64,000 nucleotides of DNA, taken from positions 855,001-919,000 of the forward strand of contig NZ_CP118753.2 of assembly GCF_034480035.2 (NCBI RefSeq). Reading direction: 5' to 3'. The position numbers and the translations under genes are program-made. Numbering within the stretch: the stretch's first letter is position 1; the number at the start of each line of letters is the position of its first letter. Shown piece after piece: positions 37,084 through 46,522 of the stretch. The stretch is from Methanosphaera sp. ISO3-F5. Lineage in GTDB: Archaea > Methanobacteriota > Methanobacteria > Methanobacteriales > Methanobacteriaceae. Below the pieces are notes generated by a model that made no database searches, had not been told where the DNA came from, and worked only from the letters and a program-made list of their open reading frames with translations.

Positions 37084-37875
37084 TCATTTTTTCTTATTTT
37101 TAATTAAATCTTCCATTTCATCAAATTCACGATCAATATATCTGCGTATCATTGAAACTGATAATGTAGCAGTACCAACTCCGGATAACATAAATCCACC
37201 CCAAGCCAATACTAATGAATCAACTTTTCCAATAACTGAATTTCCTGCAGGATCAAAACTGTTACTTGTAAATGCATTCGTTACCATAACTATTGAATCT
37301 AAAGGAGTTACCTCTTCAACCAGCATAGTAAATAAAAAACTAACCAGTACAATAGTATATAATAACATTATAGTTATACCTAAACCATTATTTTCAGTAT
37401 ATTTTACAAATTTACGATAATATACTCCCATAAAGTAAATGTATCCTATAATGTGGAAAACATCCAACAAACTAATTAATGTAGGTCCAAACAATAAATT
37501 AGTTATTGAACCAAACGGAATCAATAAAAATAAGATAATCTTATCTTTAGAGGATTTCTTATCCAGATTAATTAAAAGATATATGGAAATAATGATATCC
37601 GAAACATATATGTACTGTGAACCAGTCATGTCAAATATCAAGTATAAATCAATCATTAAGAATACTAATATCATTATCAAGTAAAAAACTTGTTTTAAAA
37701 GTAATACTTGTTCATGAGGAAAGTATTCTACAGGATTTAAAAACTTTGAATTTTCAAGACTAGGCATTGAATAAATCTTTTTCACAATATAATTACTTAC
37801 ATATGCTAAAACAGCAAAAATTCCAATAACTGCTACTAATTGAACAATGAGAAAAATTACGGACGAACTTTCCAT
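37084..37875 (-). CDS. Unknown membrane protein of the pore-like pair, second gene
   Basis: 263 residues, about six spans plus a short re-entrant-like segment LDSIVMVTNAFTSNSFDPAGNSVIGKVD (about 195-222) before the last span and a charged tail IRRYIDREFDEMEDLIKNKKK. It is a paralogue of the gene upstream; stop and start overlap by one base (TAATG), so they are translationally coupled and may form a heteromer. The A-F-T-x-x-x-F segment resembles the pore loop of Trk/Ktr K+ transporters, but the family is not recognised. Confidence 0.65.
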   Translation of the reverse strand: MESSSVIFLIVQLVAVIGIFAVLAYVSNYIVKKIYSMPSLENSKFLNPVEYFPHEQVLLLKQVFYLIMILVFLMIDLYLIFDMTGSQYIYVSDIIISIYLLINLDKKSSKDKIILFLLIPFGSITNLLFGPTLISLLDVFHIIGYIYFMGVYYRKFVKYTENNGLGITIMLLYTIVLVSFLFTMLVEEVTPLDSIVMVTNAFTSNSFDPAGNSVIGKVDSLVLAWGGFMLSGVGTATLSVSMIRRYIDREFDEMEDLIKNKKK

Positions 37876-38669
37876 TATTTATCCTCTCCTTCAATTAATT
37901 TCTCCAATTCTTCAAATCTTTTTCTGAAATGCTTAACCAAAATCGCTGCAGTTAATGTTGCAGCACTTGCTCCTGAAATGACATATCCTCCCCATACTAG
38001 AAGTAAACTATTAAGCTTACCAGCTATGCTTTTTCCAAAAATACCATAACCGTTTCCTGTGAATTCATTGGAAATCATCACTAGGGAATCTAATGCATTA
38101 ACATTTTCAGCATATTGGGTAATGAAGAAGCTTAAAAATATTATTAAAAACAATATTATTATAGTCAGTCCAAGACCATTTGAATGAGTATATTCCATAA
38201 ATTTGTCATAATTTACTTTTGCAAAGTATAAGAAGATTAAAACATGTATCACTTGTAGATATATGACTAAATCATGTTTGAATAATAAAAATGATAAAGA
38301 TCCATATGGGATAAGTAACAACCATACTATCTTATTTTTTGTCAGCGTTTTATCAATTATAATTGCAAAGTATAATGAAAGTATTATATCAAATATTGGG
38401 AAATAGATCAGTAGTTCTGTTCCTTCTCCAATCAATGCATAGAAAACGTTAACAATACATAATGCCATCATTATTAAATAAAAAATTTGTCTTAAAGAAT
38501 GTACTTCATCTTCAGGCAATAATTCATTTACATTTATAGATTTCAAATAATTATTTTTTAATTTATTATATATAAACCCACCAATTAGGGTTAAAACTAA
38601 AAAAATAGAAATTACGATAGCAAATTGAAATATTATTTCACTAAATAATTCCAAAATGTTCACCAACAT
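37875..38669 (-). CDS. Unknown membrane protein of the pore-like pair, first gene
   Basis: 264 residues with about six spans and the same C-terminal layout as its neighbour: ALDSLVMISNEFTGNGYGIFGKSIAGKLN (about 196-224), then LLLVWGGYVISGASAATLTAAILV and a charged tail. The G-N-G-Y-G-I-F-G part resembles a cation selectivity filter. No family name can be given. The pair could form a channel or transporter. The start codon context is weak. Confidence 0.65.
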   Translation of the reverse strand: MLVNILELFSEIIFQFAIVISIFLVLTLIGGFIYNKLKNNYLKSINVNELLPEDEVHSLRQIFYLIMMALCIVNVFYALIGEGTELLIYFPIFDIILSLYFAIIIDKTLTKNKIVWLLLIPYGSLSFLLFKHDLVIYLQVIHVLIFLYFAKVNYDKFMEYTHSNGLGLTIIILFLIIFLSFFITQYAENVNALDSLVMISNEFTGNGYGIFGKSIAGKLNSLLLVWGGYVISGASAATLTAAILVKHFRKRFEELEKLIEGEDK

Positions 38670-38828
38670 TCTCTTTTTATATATTAATCTTTATTTTTTA
38701 AATTATATTAACATTTGGTCTCTAATGTTGATAGTTTTTGATTTTATACATTATTTGAATTTTTAATTATTTTCTTTTTTAATTATAAAATTAATATAAG
38801 CTAATTTAATCTATTAATAGAATGATTT

Positions 38829-39395
38829 TTAACAGCAAATATTCCTAGTTGACCGTGCGGGTGATAAAGAAATTATATAAACATTAACAACATTGTCTAA
38901 ATATTTAAAACTTCTAATGAACATGCCACCATTTTTTAGAATAGTTTTTACAGAAGCAATATTGTCTTCATAACTGGACAATTGAACTTCAGATAATCCA
39001 ATCCGTTTAGCAAGAGATAATATCTCACTTAACATGGCACTAGCATAACCTTTTCCACGCTTGGAAGGTCGGACACTATATCCTATATGACCCCATTCTT
39101 TCAGAAAATCATTCAATTTATGTCTAAATGAGATAACACCAACAAATTCGTCTTCTTCAACAGCAAAGAAAATATCTGTCAAAACCCAATCGGGTGAAAC
39201 AGTATCTTTATTGGAATTCCTGTTCACATAATTTATCCATTCACTAAAATCAAGTTTGTCTAGTAGCTCGCCACCACTAATTGTTTCATTATTGGCTAAA
39301 AATTCCTCTTTAAACTTTAATATCTTCTTTTCATATAGTTTTGATGGTCTGATAAGGTAAATAAGATCACTCTCCGACGGTCTGTTTATATACAT
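38829..39395 (-). CDS. GNAT acetyltransferase
   Basis: 188 residues. The acetyl-CoA motif is GYSVRPSKRGKGYASAMLSEIL (about 105-126, R-G-K-G-Y-A), followed by LSSYEDNIASVKTILKNGG (the N-x-A-S pattern). The N-terminal SDLIYLIRPSKLYEKKILKFKEEFL is typical of the DUF-type GNATs that acetylate small molecules. The first 29 bases of the gene overlap the end of the AlgX-like gene upstream on the same strand, so they are co-transcribed and coupled. Confidence 0.88.
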   Translation of the reverse strand: MYINRPSESDLIYLIRPSKLYEKKILKFKEEFLANNETISGGELLDKLDFSEWINYVNRNSNKDTVSPDWVLTDIFFAVEEDEFVGVISFRHKLNDFLKEWGHIGYSVRPSKRGKGYASAMLSEILSLAKRIGLSEVQLSSYEDNIASVKTILKNGGMFIRSFKYLDNVVNVYIISLSPARSTRNICC

Positions 39396-41919
39396 TGCCC
39401 TTGGTGGTACTGGTAGGATCTAAAATAACCTTAACCCTATGTTTTCCATCAGTTATCGTATAAGACGCATCTAAAATGCCATTAATTTCCTTTTTATCAA
39501 TAACTGTATCATCAACAAGTATTTTGCAGGATGATACAACTGGGATATTCCTAAGATCATAGTATGCTATTTTGATGGATAACCGGTTATTGTCTAAAAT
39601 GCATTTCTCAACTTTTCTGGTTATTGGTATGACAAAATTGTCTTCTATTGAGACAAGTTGGTATTGTGCATTCTCAAGTGTACGTTCTCCCCTAATTTCA
39701 AGTACATCTGATGGTTCTAGCCATTCTACTAAATCCTTATTAAAATACCATAAATCCTGATACAAGAACACATCCCTGTAATATGATATCAGTGCTGGAA
39801 TTAATGGTTTAACTGAATCATCACAGAGTACTAACACTTTATTATCTGATATGCTGTTGTTGTTATGGTAGTATTTGCTTTTGGTTGTAGAGAACATTCT
39901 GTATTCTAATGGAATTTCTTCTTCAGCATATTCTCTTGCTTCTTCTTTAAGGGTTAATGACTTGGTATCTATTGCATAAAACTTGTCATGCAATTGTATT
40001 TCATTAGGGTATGACCAGCTGTGCTTAGTAAATAAGTTACCTCTATGCTTATCTTCAACTATATCTAATTTTGATAACATTTCATCATAATATTCTTCGA
40101 AAGTCTTGTTTTTATGCAGATTATTAAGTATGTATGCTACTATTTTAAGTCCTGCACACATAGAAACATTTGTATCATTAATCAGAAAATCCTCTTCGTC
40201 TATTATTTTAATTAAATCAACAAGGTGTTCTGTTAAACTGGTTATTTTACGTAATGGTGGATTATCAAAGGGTAAGAACCTGTTTAATACAACACTTTTG
40301 TCTGGTATTATGTAAATTCCATAATTAACGCCCATGTTTTCAAGATAACTTTTCTTGGAAGATAAACTTTCTAGGAATTTTTTCTGGTTGAACTTTGAAT
40401 TATACATCCTATCATAATGTTGTCTAATCTCATTAGAATTATCGTTAACAATAAAGAATGTGTTGTTCAATCCCTTAAATGTATGTTTCAGGTCTTTAAA
40501 TAGTGGTTCAAGACTTTCTTCATAAACAAAGTCCTGGACTACTTCCCTGTATTTGTATTTGCTTTTAATTTTAAATAGTAGTGTGTGTTCTCCATAATCA
40601 CAATTATTTAATGAATAGTTAAAGTTGTAATATAACTCACTGGATTCTTCTTCACGTATTAGAGTGTCATCAAGGAATGTTTTAATAATTGTTTTTACTG
40701 GTAACTGTCTATAATCCTTTATGAGAATTTGTGCATTTAAAGTGTTTTCATCAATATTAAACTTTTTCATCTGTGCAGATATTGGAAACTTAACTATGTA
40801 TTCATCATTTACTATTTGGTATTGTGGGTTATCAAGGAAGCGTTCGGTTCTAATTTCAAGAACGTCATCCGGTTTAAACCATTCAATTAGTTTATCATTG
40901 AAAAACCAGTGATCCCAATAAAAGAATACTTCCTTATAATAAGCAGTTAATGCATCCATCAGTACTAAAGTTGTGGAATCATGTAATATTACAGCACGCT
41001 TATCTGAGATGCTGTGTTCATTCCTGAAATAATAGGAGTCTCTTCTGGAAATATGTCTGAACACAGGTGGTATACTGTTCAAATTCACTTTTTCTACTGG
41101 AGTATTTAACTCTAACTTATCTGTAGTTATATACTTATTTTCATGAAACATTTCGTCTCGATCATAAGACCAGTTTTGGATATTGAAAAGATCACCTAAA
41201 TGTTCGTCTTTCTTAAAATGTGTACATTCATCTAACTGTTCTAGTATGATTTCGTGAGAAGTATTATGTAATGTTGATATGATATGGGCCACAATCTTGG
41301 GGGATGATCTGCTTGATATGTGGGTATCGTTTTTATAAAAGTCATTACTTGAAATAACATTACTTAAATCATGCAGGGTGTCCTTTAATTTATCTGTGTG
41401 GCGTTCTGGTGTATCTGTCTTGAATGGTAATTTGTTTCTAAGTATGATGCTCTTATCAGGTACAACAAATAGTCCATACTTTATGCCTTTCTTGTTAAGG
41501 TAATTTTTCTTTGTTTCTGTGCTGTGTCTGAATTTATTTATGTCAAGGTTGCATTCGTAGTTTTTATCGTAGTGTTGTCTGATTTCTTCGTTTCTATCAT
41601 TTATGAGGAAGAATGTGTTATCTTTTCCGAGTATTGTTTTCTTAAGATTTTTAAAGTAATCTTTTAAGTCTCTGTTAACTGATTTATATATGAATTTGTC
41701 CTTTGTTTCTGCTTTTATATTGAATTTGCTGATGTAAGTGTTTGAAATATCCTCTTTAATTTTTATTTTTTTATCATTGCTTTTTGTTATGATGCTATTG
41801 TTTAAGTATATGGTACATTCTTGGTTTGTATTGTTAATTATTGTGAATTCTAGTGTGTCTTCTTGTATTTCATTGTTTTCTATTTTTAGAGGATATTTGT
41901 TTAGGTTTTCTTGAGACAT
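39367..41919 (-). CDS. Tandem AlgX/AlgJ-like SGNH protein
   Basis: 850 residues with two copies of an AlgX-like unit (about 90-370 and 470-760) separated and ended by beta-rich linkers. Each unit has FFLINDRNEEIRQHYD or FFIVNDNSNEIRQHYD, Y-G-L/I-F/Y-V/I-V/I-P-D-K-S, a D-T-H or D-T-N site and a H/C-D-D-S near PDVLEIR-ER. Unit 1 keeps D203, H205 and S320 (numbered from 41934), unit 2 has D587, N589 and S707, so His is lost. AlgX/AlgJ relatives O-acetylate polysaccharides. No signal peptide is visible, which is odd for them. ATG 41919 is preferred over 41934 because GTGAT precedes it. Confidence 0.7.
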   Translation of the reverse strand: MSQENLNKYPLKIENNEIQEDTLEFTIINNTNQECTIYLNNSIITKSNDKKIKIKEDISNTYISKFNIKAETKDKFIYKSVNRDLKDYFKNLKKTILGKDNTFFLINDRNEEIRQHYDKNYECNLDINKFRHSTETKKNYLNKKGIKYGLFVVPDKSIILRNKLPFKTDTPERHTDKLKDTLHDLSNVISSNDFYKNDTHISSRSSPKIVAHIISTLHNTSHEIILEQLDECTHFKKDEHLGDLFNIQNWSYDRDEMFHENKYITTDKLELNTPVEKVNLNSIPPVFRHISRRDSYYFRNEHSISDKRAVILHDSTTLVLMDALTAYYKEVFFYWDHWFFNDKLIEWFKPDDVLEIRTERFLDNPQYQIVNDEYIVKFPISAQMKKFNIDENTLNAQILIKDYRQLPVKTIIKTFLDDTLIREEESSELYYNFNYSLNNCDYGEHTLLFKIKSKYKYREVVQDFVYEESLEPLFKDLKHTFKGLNNTFFIVNDNSNEIRQHYDRMYNSKFNQKKFLESLSSKKSYLENMGVNYGIYIIPDKSVVLNRFLPFDNPPLRKITSLTEHLVDLIKIIDEEDFLINDTNVSMCAGLKIVAYILNNLHKNKTFEEYYDEMLSKLDIVEDKHRGNLFTKHSWSYPNEIQLHDKFYAIDTKSLTLKEEAREYAEEEIPLEYRMFSTTKSKYYHNNNSISDNKVLVLCDDSVKPLIPALISYYRDVFLYQDLWYFNKDLVEWLEPSDVLEIRGERTLENAQYQLVSIEDNFVIPITRKVEKCILDNNRLSIKIAYYDLRNIPVVSSCKILVDDTVIDKKEINGILDASYTITDGKHRVKVILDPTSTTKGNVYKQTVGE

Positions 41920-42165
41920 AAAATCACATATCATTTATTATAGTATTATATCTATAATTTTTTTGTTAATAATTTTTAAGGTCAGATTTTGTTATTTTTT
42001 AATGCTTTTATTTTTTCTTATTTATTCCATTTTGGGTATTTTTTGAAGAATATATTATGTATTGCAGATATTTTTCCAGATTTTTATAAGTGTCTTTGAT
42101 ATTTTATGTTCGTATTGGAATAATTTTTTAGAAAAGTTTATATACTTTTTATTCCAAATAGTATA

Positions 42166-42495
42166 TTAGAAGTTTAATATCGGTATCATCTCAAAAAAAA
42201 ATAATGTTTATTAAACTTCGATAAGGGATGTAATTTCTATAGATTTCTTATTATTTAATAAAATGAAGCTCCTTAAAACTTTACATTACTAAAAAATCTA
42301 TGGGAATGGGGAACCACTAACAAAAAGTTAAATTATATTATATCCGGAAGAAATAGTGGTCAGAGGGAGAGATAAGTTCTTATTTAAACTAAAAAAAGAT
42401 TATGTTCATGTTTAATCATCTCTATGTGTTCATTTTAATTCATCTCTCAAACAGAACGGGTTTAAGAACTTATCCATTTTTTCTATTTTTTTTTA
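42166..42495 (+). ncRNA. Candidate 325-nt structured RNA with promoter and terminator
   Basis: A strong promoter box AAAAGTTTATATAC (42132-42145) sets the RNA start near 42166. Four stems follow: GAAGTTTAATA (42169-42179) with 42209-42219; ATAGATTT (42239-42246) with 42294-42301; ACCACT (42313-42318) with 42355-42360; GATAAGTTCTTA (42371-42382) with 42463-42474. A T-run (42477-42493) ends it. No reading frame is found. It lacks the conserved parts of RNase P RNA and SRP RNA I looked for. Confidence 0.5.
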
Positions 42496-42631
42496 AAATT
42501 CTTCTCAGAAGAAATAATTTTATATCATATGATATTATTATATATCCACTAAACTAATAATTCATAAAAAAAAATTAACCTATTCTTAAATAACAATAAA
42601 AAGAAAAATAATAATAATATAGGTGAAAAAA

Positions 42632-43237
42632 ATGAAAGTACTACTAGTAAATGGAAGCACAAGAAAAGAAGGATGTACATACACAGCACTAAAAGAAATA
42701 GAAACAATCCTAAAAGAAGAAAACATAGAAACAGAAATATTCTGGATAGGAAATGATGCAGTATACGGGTGCATAGCATGCCACGCATGTAGAAAACTCG
42801 GAAAATGTGTATATGATGACGTGTCAAACAAACTAGCACAAAAAATGCAGGAAGCAGATGGAATAATACTTGGAAGCCCAGTATACTATGCAAACATAAA
42901 CGGATCCTTTGCAGCAGCATTAGACAAAGCATTCTACCAGAACAGCCAAGCATACGAAAACAAGATAGGAGCAGCAGTAGTAAGCTGTAGAAGAGGAGGA
43001 GCAGGACCATCATTTGACAGACTAAACAAATACTTCACAATCACAAGAATGCCAATAGCATCAGGACAATACTGGAATGCAGTACATGGAAACACACCAG
43101 AAGAAGTAAAACAAGACATTGAAGGAATGCAACAAATGAGAGACCTGGCACGCAGTATGGCATGGATGCTCAAAAACCTGACAAACACAGAAAAACCAGA
43201 AAGAGAACCAAAAACATTCATGAACTTCATACACTAA
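42632..43237 (+). CDS. NADPH-dependent FMN reductase / iron-sulfur flavoprotein, 1
   Basis: 201 residues with a flavodoxin fold: VLLVNGSTRKEGCTYTAL (FMN phosphate loop, about 3-20), then GCIACHACRKLGKCVYDD (Cys-rich, about 45-62), ILGSPVYYANINGSFAAALDKA (about 80-100) and SCRRGGAGPSFDRLNKYF. The C-x2-C-x2-C-x5-C motif suggests a 4Fe-4S cluster, as in archaeal iron-sulfur flavoproteins. AGGTGA lies 6 bases before ATG 42632; the earlier start in the frame is less likely. It is 22 bases from the next flavoprotein gene, so they form an operon. Confidence 0.88.
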   Translation: MKVLLVNGSTRKEGCTYTALKEIETILKEENIETEIFWIGNDAVYGCIACHACRKLGKCVYDDVSNKLAQKMQEADGIILGSPVYYANINGSFAAALDKAFYQNSQAYENKIGAAVVSCRRGGAGPSFDRLNKYFTITRMPIASGQYWNAVHGNTPEEVKQDIEGMQQMRDLARSMAWMLKNLTNTEKPEREPKTFMNFIH

Positions 43238-43259
43238 AAAAAAGTGGAGAAAAAAAATA

Positions 43260-43922
43260 ATGAAAATATACCTGATAAATGGAAGTAACCGTAAAAAATA
43301 CAACACAGCCCAACTACTAGACGCAACAGCAGAAGGCATAACCGATGAACTAGAAAAACAAGACAAAGAAGCAGAATTAGAAATAATAAATCTTTACAAT
43401 CTAAATTATACAGGATGCAAATCCTGCCTTCACTGCAAAAAAATAGACGGCAAATACTATGGAACATGCCCAATAAAGGATGACCTTAACAAGTTACTCC
43501 CAAAACTATGGAACAGTGATGCAATAATATTCGGAAGCCCAATATACTTCGGAAATGTAACAGGACAAATGAGAAGCTTCCTGGAAAGACTAATCTTCCC
43601 AAAATATGTATACGGAGGAGAAACACTGGCAAATCCTAAACCAACAGCATTCATATACAACATGAATGTTACAGAAGAGTACAGTAACCAAATGTACGCA
43701 GACTCCATATATAACTCAGTGGAAGGATACATAGAATACGCATTCGGAAAACCATACTCACTAAAGTCCTATGACACATACCAGTTCAATGATTACTCAT
43801 TATACAAACACGGATTTAATGTGGAAGCAAAAGAAAAACAGAAAAAAGAACAATTCCCAAAAGATTTAGAAGAAGCATATAACATAGGTACACAGATAGT
43901 AAGGGATATATTTGGGAAGTAA
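43260..43922 (+). CDS. NADPH-dependent FMN reductase / iron-sulfur flavoprotein, 2
   Basis: 220 residues, same fold as the neighbour: YLINGSNRKKYNTAQLLDA start, then GCKSCLHCKKIDGKYYGTCPIKDDL (Cys motif, about 53-76), FGSPIYFGNVTGQMRSFLERL and YVYGGETLANPKPTAF. It should bind FMN and perhaps one Fe-S cluster and move electrons to an unknown acceptor. The GTGGAG site precedes the ATG. Both proteins likely act in the same anaerobic redox process. Confidence 0.85.
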   Translation: MKIYLINGSNRKKYNTAQLLDATAEGITDELEKQDKEAELEIINLYNLNYTGCKSCLHCKKIDGKYYGTCPIKDDLNKLLPKLWNSDAIIFGSPIYFGNVTGQMRSFLERLIFPKYVYGGETLANPKPTAFIYNMNVTEEYSNQMYADSIYNSVEGYIEYAFGKPYSLKSYDTYQFNDYSLYKHGFNVEAKEKQKKEQFPKDLEEAYNIGTQIVRDIFGK

Positions 43923-44101
43923 ATGACTATTCAACCAGAATATTCCCCTACTTTTCATCACCACTATTTTTTCGGGTAAAAAAAGTTTACCTGTAATTAT
44001 GATTTTTTCAAAATATTTATTCTTGGAATCTCAATATTAATAAATAATATAACACTGTAATATAATATATAAGAAAATATAATGAGTAGTGAAAAAATAA
44101 A

Positions 44102-44767
44102 ATGTTAAAAAACAAATACCCCGAAGGACCAACAGACAAAGCAAAAATAGATTCAACACAATACAACGGACAATTACTGGGAAAAAATGAAACAGGCACA
44201 GTACACATACACGGACCATACGGAAACACAGAATCAGACAACAAAATAGCATACCTGGTAGGAATGCACCCATATGAAAGTAAATCACACAGAGCACTAT
44301 TTGAAACAGTACTGACAAAAACAGATACATTAAACTATTCATACTATATTTATAACATTAATATAAACAAAATAGACAAAAAAACTGAAGGCAGAATGCA
44401 AGGACAAATACTAGCACAGCAATACGTAGCACCACACATAATCACAAACAATTACACATTCTTCGCAGACATTCATTCCAACAAGGGAACAAGAGGACCA
44501 GGCAAATACGAGAAAACAAACTTCATATTCGCACCAGGATTTGATGAAAAATCAGAAAAAATCGTAGAAACATTACTATCAAACCTAAAAGAACTAGACT
44601 ATTATGCACCAGAATACAGGACAAGCCCTGAATACATAACAGTCCCAGTAGCAAAAAGTGGAATACCAACAATAGTATATGAAACATACTCATACGAAGA
44701 TATGACAAAAACATACAATCTAGCAGAAAAATTAGTTAATTCAATAGACAAATTAAACTTTAAATAA
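44102..44767 (+). CDS. M14 carboxypeptidase/succinylglutamate desuccinylase-like protein
   Basis: 221 residues: YLVGMHPYESKSHRALFETVL (about 59-79) with H-x-x-E, TFFADIHSNKGTRG (about 120-133, second His) and VPVAKSGIPTIVYETYSYE with a Glu near the end. These resemble the zinc ligands of M14 carboxypeptidases and aspartoacylases. Methanogens hold uncharacterised members of this kind. It starts a group of four close genes in the same direction (44102-46333), with 20- to 6-base gaps, suggesting one operon. Confidence 0.65.
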   Translation: MLKNKYPEGPTDKAKIDSTQYNGQLLGKNETGTVHIHGPYGNTESDNKIAYLVGMHPYESKSHRALFETVLTKTDTLNYSYYIYNININKIDKKTEGRMQGQILAQQYVAPHIITNNYTFFADIHSNKGTRGPGKYEKTNFIFAPGFDEKSEKIVETLLSNLKELDYYAPEYRTSPEYITVPVAKSGIPTIVYETYSYEDMTKTYNLAEKLVNSIDKLNFK

Positions 44768-44787
44768 AAAAATGGAGGAATCATAAA

Positions 44788-45105
44788 ATGCAAATAACAA
44801 AAATAACATTTGAAGAAATACCAGTAAACCTACAATCGATATTAGACAGTGTAATAAACAAACTAAAAACAGATAACATATATGATACTAATAAAGGATA
44901 CTACATCCTAGAAAACACTGAATTAAACAGGATTTACATCGAAATATATAATCATGAAATATATGATGGTCTAACAATGGAAGAATTAAACACATTAATA
45001 GAACATTTCAAAATAAATGATCCACACATATTCTCTTACCCATACACTCATGAAGATAGCCTAATATGCATTGGAAAAATAGAAGAAAACGAAATAATAT
45101 ACTAA
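44788..45105 (+). CDS. Unknown 105-residue protein
   Basis: The product MQITKITFEEIPVNLQSILD onward is a mixed alpha/beta protein without membrane segments. Family not recognised. A GGAGG site is at a proper distance before the ATG, and it sits in a tight cluster with the peptidase-like and radical SAM genes, which argues for a real gene. No cysteine motif except one C. Confidence 0.6.
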   Translation: MQITKITFEEIPVNLQSILDSVINKLKTDNIYDTNKGYYILENTELNRIYIEIYNHEIYDGLTMEELNTLIEHFKINDPHIFSYPYTHEDSLICIGKIEENEIIY

Positions 45106-45121
45106 AAGGAAAATTAAGGCA

Positions 45122-45949
45122 ATGCATTTTACAAGCACAGTAATAAGACCACCATACGAGGCACGAAGCACATATTTACAAGTAACAAGTGGTTGCAACC
45201 ATAACAAATGTAAATACTGTTCCTATTACAAGAATGTCTCATTTAACATTTCATCAAATAAAGAAATACAAGAAGACATAATAGAATTAAAAAATAGAGG
45301 TTATTCATTTAAACGAATATGGTTACAGGGAGCAAACCCATTCCTACTCTCTGCACAAAAACTGGGACAGATAGCAGAATTAATTCATAGAAATCTTCCA
45401 TTTGTAGAAAGCATAGGAGGATACTCTAGAGTAGATGACCTGGAAAACAAGACAATAACTGACCTTAAAAAGCTGAGACAAATGAAGTATAACTCAATAG
45501 TGCTGGGAGTAGAGTCAGGTGATGATGAAATACTCGACTACATGAACAAGGGATATAAATCCGATGAAATAATTAAACAAGTATCAAAACTGGAACAAGC
45601 CGGGATAAAATACACATTAATCTTTCTATCAGGATTAGGAGGACACAAGTATGGCTATAATCATGCAAAGAAAACAGCACAGGTATTCAACCAACTAAAA
45701 CCAGAAAGAATAATGATAAATCAATTAGAAATAAAAGAAAACACAACACTATACGATGAAGTACAAGATGGCATATTTACTCCATCAAAACCTGAAGAAA
45801 ACAACAAAGAAATAATAACATTTCTAGAAACACTAACTATAAACACGTTCATTGATGCCACAAACAATACAAACAATATTCCATTTTTCGGAAAAATTCA
45901 GGAAAACAAAGAAAACATTATAAGACATCTAAAAGAGAAAACGGGGTGA
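45122..45949 (+). CDS. Radical SAM protein with C-x4-C-x2-C cluster motif
   Basis: 275 residues. SGCNHNKCKYCSYYKNVSF (about 21-38) gives C-x4-C-x2-C for the 4Fe-4S cluster that binds SAM, a spacing known in several anaerobic radical SAM groups with C-N-H-N-x-C-x-F/Y-C. SVILGVESGDDEILDYMNKGY and FLSGLGGHKYGYNHAKKTA (about 160-175) continue the barrel. The reaction is unknown. It is coupled to the gene at 45956 (6 bases). Confidence 0.85.
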   Translation: MHFTSTVIRPPYEARSTYLQVTSGCNHNKCKYCSYYKNVSFNISSNKEIQEDIIELKNRGYSFKRIWLQGANPFLLSAQKLGQIAELIHRNLPFVESIGGYSRVDDLENKTITDLKKLRQMKYNSIVLGVESGDDEILDYMNKGYKSDEIIKQVSKLEQAGIKYTLIFLSGLGGHKYGYNHAKKTAQVFNQLKPERIMINQLEIKENTTLYDEVQDGIFTPSKPEENNKEIITFLETLTINTFIDATNNTNNIPFFGKIQENKENIIRHLKEKTG

Positions 45950-45955
45950 AAGACA

Positions 45956-46333
45956 ATGGATGCATTTGACATGTTTATCATAGGAGACACAGGATCAATA
46001 ATAATAAACTTTGACAATAAACATTTCATACAAAGACTAAACAAATATCATTTATCACGAAGATACATGGTAGATATGATACTGGAAGACGAACCAATAC
46101 GCTATGATACATCAGGACCTGGCCAATACGATGTAGTATACAGGGCACCACAAAACAAGGAATATAAGGAACTTAGAGTAATAATGGCCGCAACAGATAA
46201 TAGGATAGACATACTTACAGTAATACCTGAAGGAAGAACACAAAGACAAAAAAACAAGTATGCTGATAAGAATTATAAAGAATTAGAAAAGAAAAGAAAC
46301 AAAGCATATGCAAAAAGAAAAAAATTATATTAA
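45956..46333 (+). CDS. Unknown protein, possibly DUF4258-like
   Basis: 125 residues. HFIQRLNKYHLSRRYMVDMI..., then RVIMAATDNRIDILTVIPEG resembles the DUF4258 pattern (F-x-x-R-x-x-x-R-x-I-x...V/I-x-x-x...V-V-x-x-x-x...V-x-T-V). That family includes RelE-like folds, so a role as toxin-type RNase is possible but not shown. The C-terminal KNYKELEKKRNKAYAKRKKLY is very basic and could bind nucleic acid. GGGGTGA precedes the ATG. Confidence 0.5.
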   Translation: MDAFDMFIIGDTGSIIINFDNKHFIQRLNKYHLSRRYMVDMILEDEPIRYDTSGPGQYDVVYRAPQNKEYKELRVIMAATDNRIDILTVIPEGRTQRQKNKYADKNYKELEKKRNKAYAKRKKLY

Positions 46334-46522
46334 CCTCCAAAATTTATCATATACTATTTTTCCACAAAAAAAGTTTTTAAAGATTTTATTCATATCTTCT
46401 ACCTATAATCTGCAACTTGTTAATTTTTCATAACAAAAAATCTTACTAATTTAAATATAACTAAAATAATATCTATGAATAACAAACTAATTACAATAAA
46501 ATCCCTATTAAGAGGTTAAATT

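Noticed and set aside
42166-42495. RNase P RNA or SRP RNA
   Set aside because: The conserved GAGGAAAGTC-type core of RNase P and the helix 8 core of SRP RNA were not found; a computer search is still needed.
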